Assembly (NCBI GenBank): GCA_964342365.1
Contig: CAYFGW010000232.1
Span: 1-7,725, forward strand
DNA from: CAXRDE01 sp964342365
Lineage (GTDB): Bacteria; Cyanobacteriota; Sericytochromatia; UBA7694
DNA length: 7,725 nt
Direction: 5' to 3'
The notes beneath the pieces are model-generated. The model saw only the letters and a program-made list of their open reading frames with translations, had not been told where the DNA came from and did not search any database. Shown here one piece after another: positions 6,121 through 7,725 of the stretch (position 1 is the first letter of the stretch; each line of letters starts with the position of its first letter). The translations under genes and the position numbers were made by a program.

Positions 6121-6513
6121 ATGACCACAGCGCCGAAATACAAAAAGCATATTATGGTGTGTGTTCGGGATCGTAAACCCGGACACCCCAAAGGCTCCTG
6201 TGGGGAATGCGGGGGTGAGCAAATCCGCAAGGATTTCGCGGATTTGCTCAAAAAACACGACCTGAAAGGCCCCATGCGCGCCAGTAAAACCCATTGCCTG
6301 GACGCCTGTGAAATGGGAGCCGTGGTGGTGATCTACCCGGACGACGTATGGTATGTTAACGTGCGTCGTGAAGATGTAGAACCTATCTTTGAAGCCTCTG
6401 TGCTCAATGATGAAGTGTATCTGCCTCGTGTGGCCACTGAAGCCACCTGGGAAGAACTCAAAACCCTGCGACTCAACAGCAAAAAAAAGAAAAAAGAGAA
6501 GAAGTACAAATGA
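6121..6513 (+). CDS. Thioredoxin-fold [2Fe-2S] ferredoxin
   Basis: This 130-residue protein resembles the (2Fe-2S) ferredoxins with a thioredoxin fold, related to Aquifex Fd4 and the NuoE C-terminal domain. It has KKHIMVCVRD (8-17), SCGECGG (26-32) and THCLDACEMGAVVVIYPDD (57-75). The likely cluster ligands are Cys14, Cys27 or Cys30, Cys59 and Cys63, an arrangement close to the family pattern, with one extra Cys. The YPDDVWYVNVRREDVEPIFE region (72-91) is typical of the C-terminal part of the fold. An electron-transfer role is expected; the partner is unknown. GAGG (6109-6112) inside the end of trxB serves as ribosome site. The protein ends in a very basic tail, SKKKKKEKKYK, encoded by an A-rich tract that contains a slippery heptamer. 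The stop overlaps the next start as ATGA. Confidence 0.9.
   Translation: MTTAPKYKKHIMVCVRDRKPGHPKGSCGECGGEQIRKDFADLLKKHDLKGPMRASKTHCLDACEMGAVVVIYPDDVWYVNVRREDVEPIFEASVLNDEVYLPRVATEATWEELKTLRLNSKKKKKEKKYK
6483..6489 (+). other. In-frame A-AAA-AAG slippery heptamer (possible -1 recoding site)
   Basis: In the ferredoxin frame the codons AAA-AAA-AAG (6481-6489) carry A-AAA-AAG in the correct phase for -1 slippage, the same heptamer as E. coli dnaX. It is part of an 8-A run (6481-6488) where RNA polymerase could also slip. After a -1 shift, reading continues as GAA AAA AGA GAA GAA GTA CAA and then enters the ATG of the 201-residue gene in frame. I see no upstream Shine-Dalgarno stimulator and no obvious downstream hairpin. 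Confidence 0.35.
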
Positions 6514-7115
6514 CCCAGGCATACGATTTAGAAGTAGCGGGGCCATTGAACCTCAACGCCCATCTTGAAGTAGAAAATCAGAAAGATCTCAAAGCTTCAG
6601 GACGTTTTGCCTTTTCGCTGAGCGACTCTTTAAATCAAACCCTGGGACTGTTGCCCTTTGGCCTGGGCAAGAAACTGGCCAAAGGCATGATTACTAAACG
6701 TCTGACGGATTCTGGCTACGCCTTCGATATTAAAACTCAGGTCTCTACAGACATTACCGTCAGTGATGACGGCCTGATGACCCTGTCCACCCGCTACCAC
6801 TCTCCTTTTGCCAAGGGCATTACCCACAATGAATTTGAACGGGTGTTTAAACAGTTTGCTCAGGAATTGTTTTATGTGGGCATTCGCCCCAGCAGTGAAG
6901 AATATCTTAAAGACTTTATCAAATCCTTTAAAAGTACGGGAACAGCACAACTGCACTTTGCCCACTTGTTTGAAGGCAAACATCTGGACATTGAGGATTT
7001 GCCCCCTCATAATATGGCGAACTTTACCATTGACGATATCAAAATCAGTCAGGACGAGCAGGGCGATCTGGTGGTGCATTTTGAAGCCAGCGGTATTTTA
7101 AAACATACGGACTAA
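6510..7115 (+). CDS. Conserved-operon protein of unknown function (201 aa)
   Basis: I do not recognise this 201-residue protein. It has no signal peptide, no membrane segment and no cysteine, so it is probably cytoplasmic and does not itself hold a cluster through Cys. It looks like an alternating strand/helix protein: N-terminal strands (about 4-36), a helix-forming stretch LLPFGLGKKLAKGMITKRL (47-65), strands with SDDGLMTLSTRYHSP (85-99), a long helical region (about 105-141), and a final strand pair with FTIDDIKISQDEQGDLVVHFEASG (172-195). The ATG overlaps the ferredoxin stop (ATGA), and a GAGAAGAAG tract (6496-6504) can act as ribosome site. It precedes folD by 13 bases. Because it overlaps the ferredoxin gene and is in its -1 frame, it may be a dedicated partner of the ferredoxin; this is inference. 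Confidence 0.85.
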   Translation: MTQAYDLEVAGPLNLNAHLEVENQKDLKASGRFAFSLSDSLNQTLGLLPFGLGKKLAKGMITKRLTDSGYAFDIKTQVSTDITVSDDGLMTLSTRYHSPFAKGITHNEFERVFKQFAQELFYVGIRPSSEEYLKDFIKSFKSTGTAQLHFAHLFEGKHLDIEDLPPHNMANFTIDDIKISQDEQGDLVVHFEASGILKHTD

Positions 7116-7128
7116 AGCGAGTAAACAC

Positions 7129-7725
7129 ATGGACATCATGGACGGCAAGAGCGTGGCGCGACAACTGCGCACCGAAATCAAAGCCCGCTGCAAAACCCTG
7201 GACTTTAAACCAGGTCTGGCGGTGGTTTGGGTTGGCGACAATCCAGCCTCTGAAATCTACATTCGACACAAGCAAAAAGCCTGTGAAGATGTGGGCATGA
7301 CGTCTTTTCTGCACCACTTACCAGCCAGCGCCACCCAGCAGGAGGTGGAAACGCTGATTCAACAACTCAACGGGAACAAAAACGTGCACGGTATTCTGGT
7401 ACAAATGCCGCTGCCAGAACACCTGAATGCCGAACGGGTGATTCACGCCATTCATCCGGCCAAAGACGTGGACGGCTTGCACCCCATGAACAGCGGTCAT
7501 CTCTTTACGGGAACCCCCCGCCTCGTTCCCTGTACCCCGCTGGGCATTATGACTTTACTCAAAGCCTATGGCGTGGAGCCAGCGGGTAAAAAAGCGGTGG
7601 TACTGGGCCGCAGCCAGCTGGTGGGAAAGCCTGTAGGCATGTTGTTGTTGCAAGCCAACGCCACGGTGTCTTACGTTCACTCTCGCACCCCTGATGTCAG
7701 CGATTACACTCGTGAGGCAGATATT
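7129..7725 (+). CDS. folD: Methylene-tetrahydrofolate dehydrogenase/cyclohydrolase FolD (3'-partial)
   Basis: The first 199 residues of FolD are present; the window ends inside the gene, which usually encodes about 280-300 residues. FolD interconverts 5,10-methylene-THF, 5,10-methenyl-THF and 10-formyl-THF and produces NADPH in the oxidative direction. Diagnostic motifs are VGDNPASEIYIRHK (35-48) with the catalytic Tyr44 and Lys48, VQMPLP (91-96) with Gln92, KDVDG (112-116) with Asp115, PCTPLGI (134-140), and the cofactor-binding VLGRSQLVGKPVG (158-170). The ATG at 7129 is chosen over the in-frame ATG at 7138 because the weak GCGAG site lies about seven bases upstream of it; the 7138 start would also give a normal protein. 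It is the last visible gene of the trxB operon, 13 bases after the 201-residue gene. Confidence 0.96.
   Translation, partial: MDIMDGKSVARQLRTEIKARCKTLDFKPGLAVVWVGDNPASEIYIRHKQKACEDVGMTSFLHHLPASATQQEVETLIQQLNGNKNVHGILVQMPLPEHLNAERVIHAIHPAKDVDGLHPMNSGHLFTGTPRLVPCTPLGIMTLLKAYGVEPAGKKAVVLGRSQLVGKPVGMLLLQANATVSYVHSRTPDVSDYTREADI

Noticed and set aside
6490..6496. Second A6G stretch as another slippery site
   Set aside because: It begins at the first base of a codon, so the heptamer is not in the phase needed for -1 tandem slippage.
6088..7079. Long minus-strand open frames (6088-6546 and 6630-7079)
   Set aside because: They lie antisense to the ferredoxin and 201-aa genes, which have ribosome sites, operon spacing and, for the ferredoxin, clear family motifs. 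The antisense translations show no recognisable domain.

Overview
This is a compact, gene-dense bacterial window with nine protein genes on both strands and almost no non-coding DNA. I found no rRNA, tRNA, CRISPR array, insertion sequence or phage gene. Two lipoproteins with clear lipoboxes, a Sec-type secreted protein and a GlsB/YeaQ-type membrane protein suggest a Gram-negative (diderm) heterotroph of roughly balanced GC. The phylum cannot be fixed from the sequence; the house-keeping genes are widespread and several other proteins look lineage-restricted.

Layout. Bases 1-1293 (+): the 3' part of a large modular protein with an almost identical 43-residue segment repeated 214 codons apart, joined by a Pro/Ala/Glu-rich linker. 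Bases 1290-2010 (-): a DUF2177 membrane protein followed by an alkyltransferase-like (ATL) DNA-repair protein, overlapping by a few bases. The ATL stop overlaps the stop of the modular protein. Bases 2077-3308 (+): a two-gene lipoprotein operon (Cys-pair lipoprotein, then a DUF2807 lipoprotein) with an ATGA overlap. Bases 3339-5012 (-): a secreted protein of unknown function followed by a GlsB/YeaQ/YmgE membrane protein. Bases 5155-7725 (+): a tight operon of thioredoxin reductase (trxB), a thioredoxin-fold [2Fe-2S] ferredoxin, an unrecognised 201-residue protein, and folD, which is cut by the window end.

The 5155-7725 operon is the functional centre. TrxB consumes NADPH, FolD can regenerate it, and the small ferredoxin with its partner protein sits between them. 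The most unusual signal is at the ferredoxin/201-aa junction. An in-frame A-AAA-AAG slippery heptamer inside an 8-A run sits 21 bases before the next start. A -1 shift there would fuse the two proteins with no intervening stop. This is an observation about the sequence and not proof of frameshifting. Other points to follow up are the repeat-conserving modular protein, an inverted repeat over the likely promoter of the secreted-protein gene, and the unknown secreted protein with its single CxxC pair.
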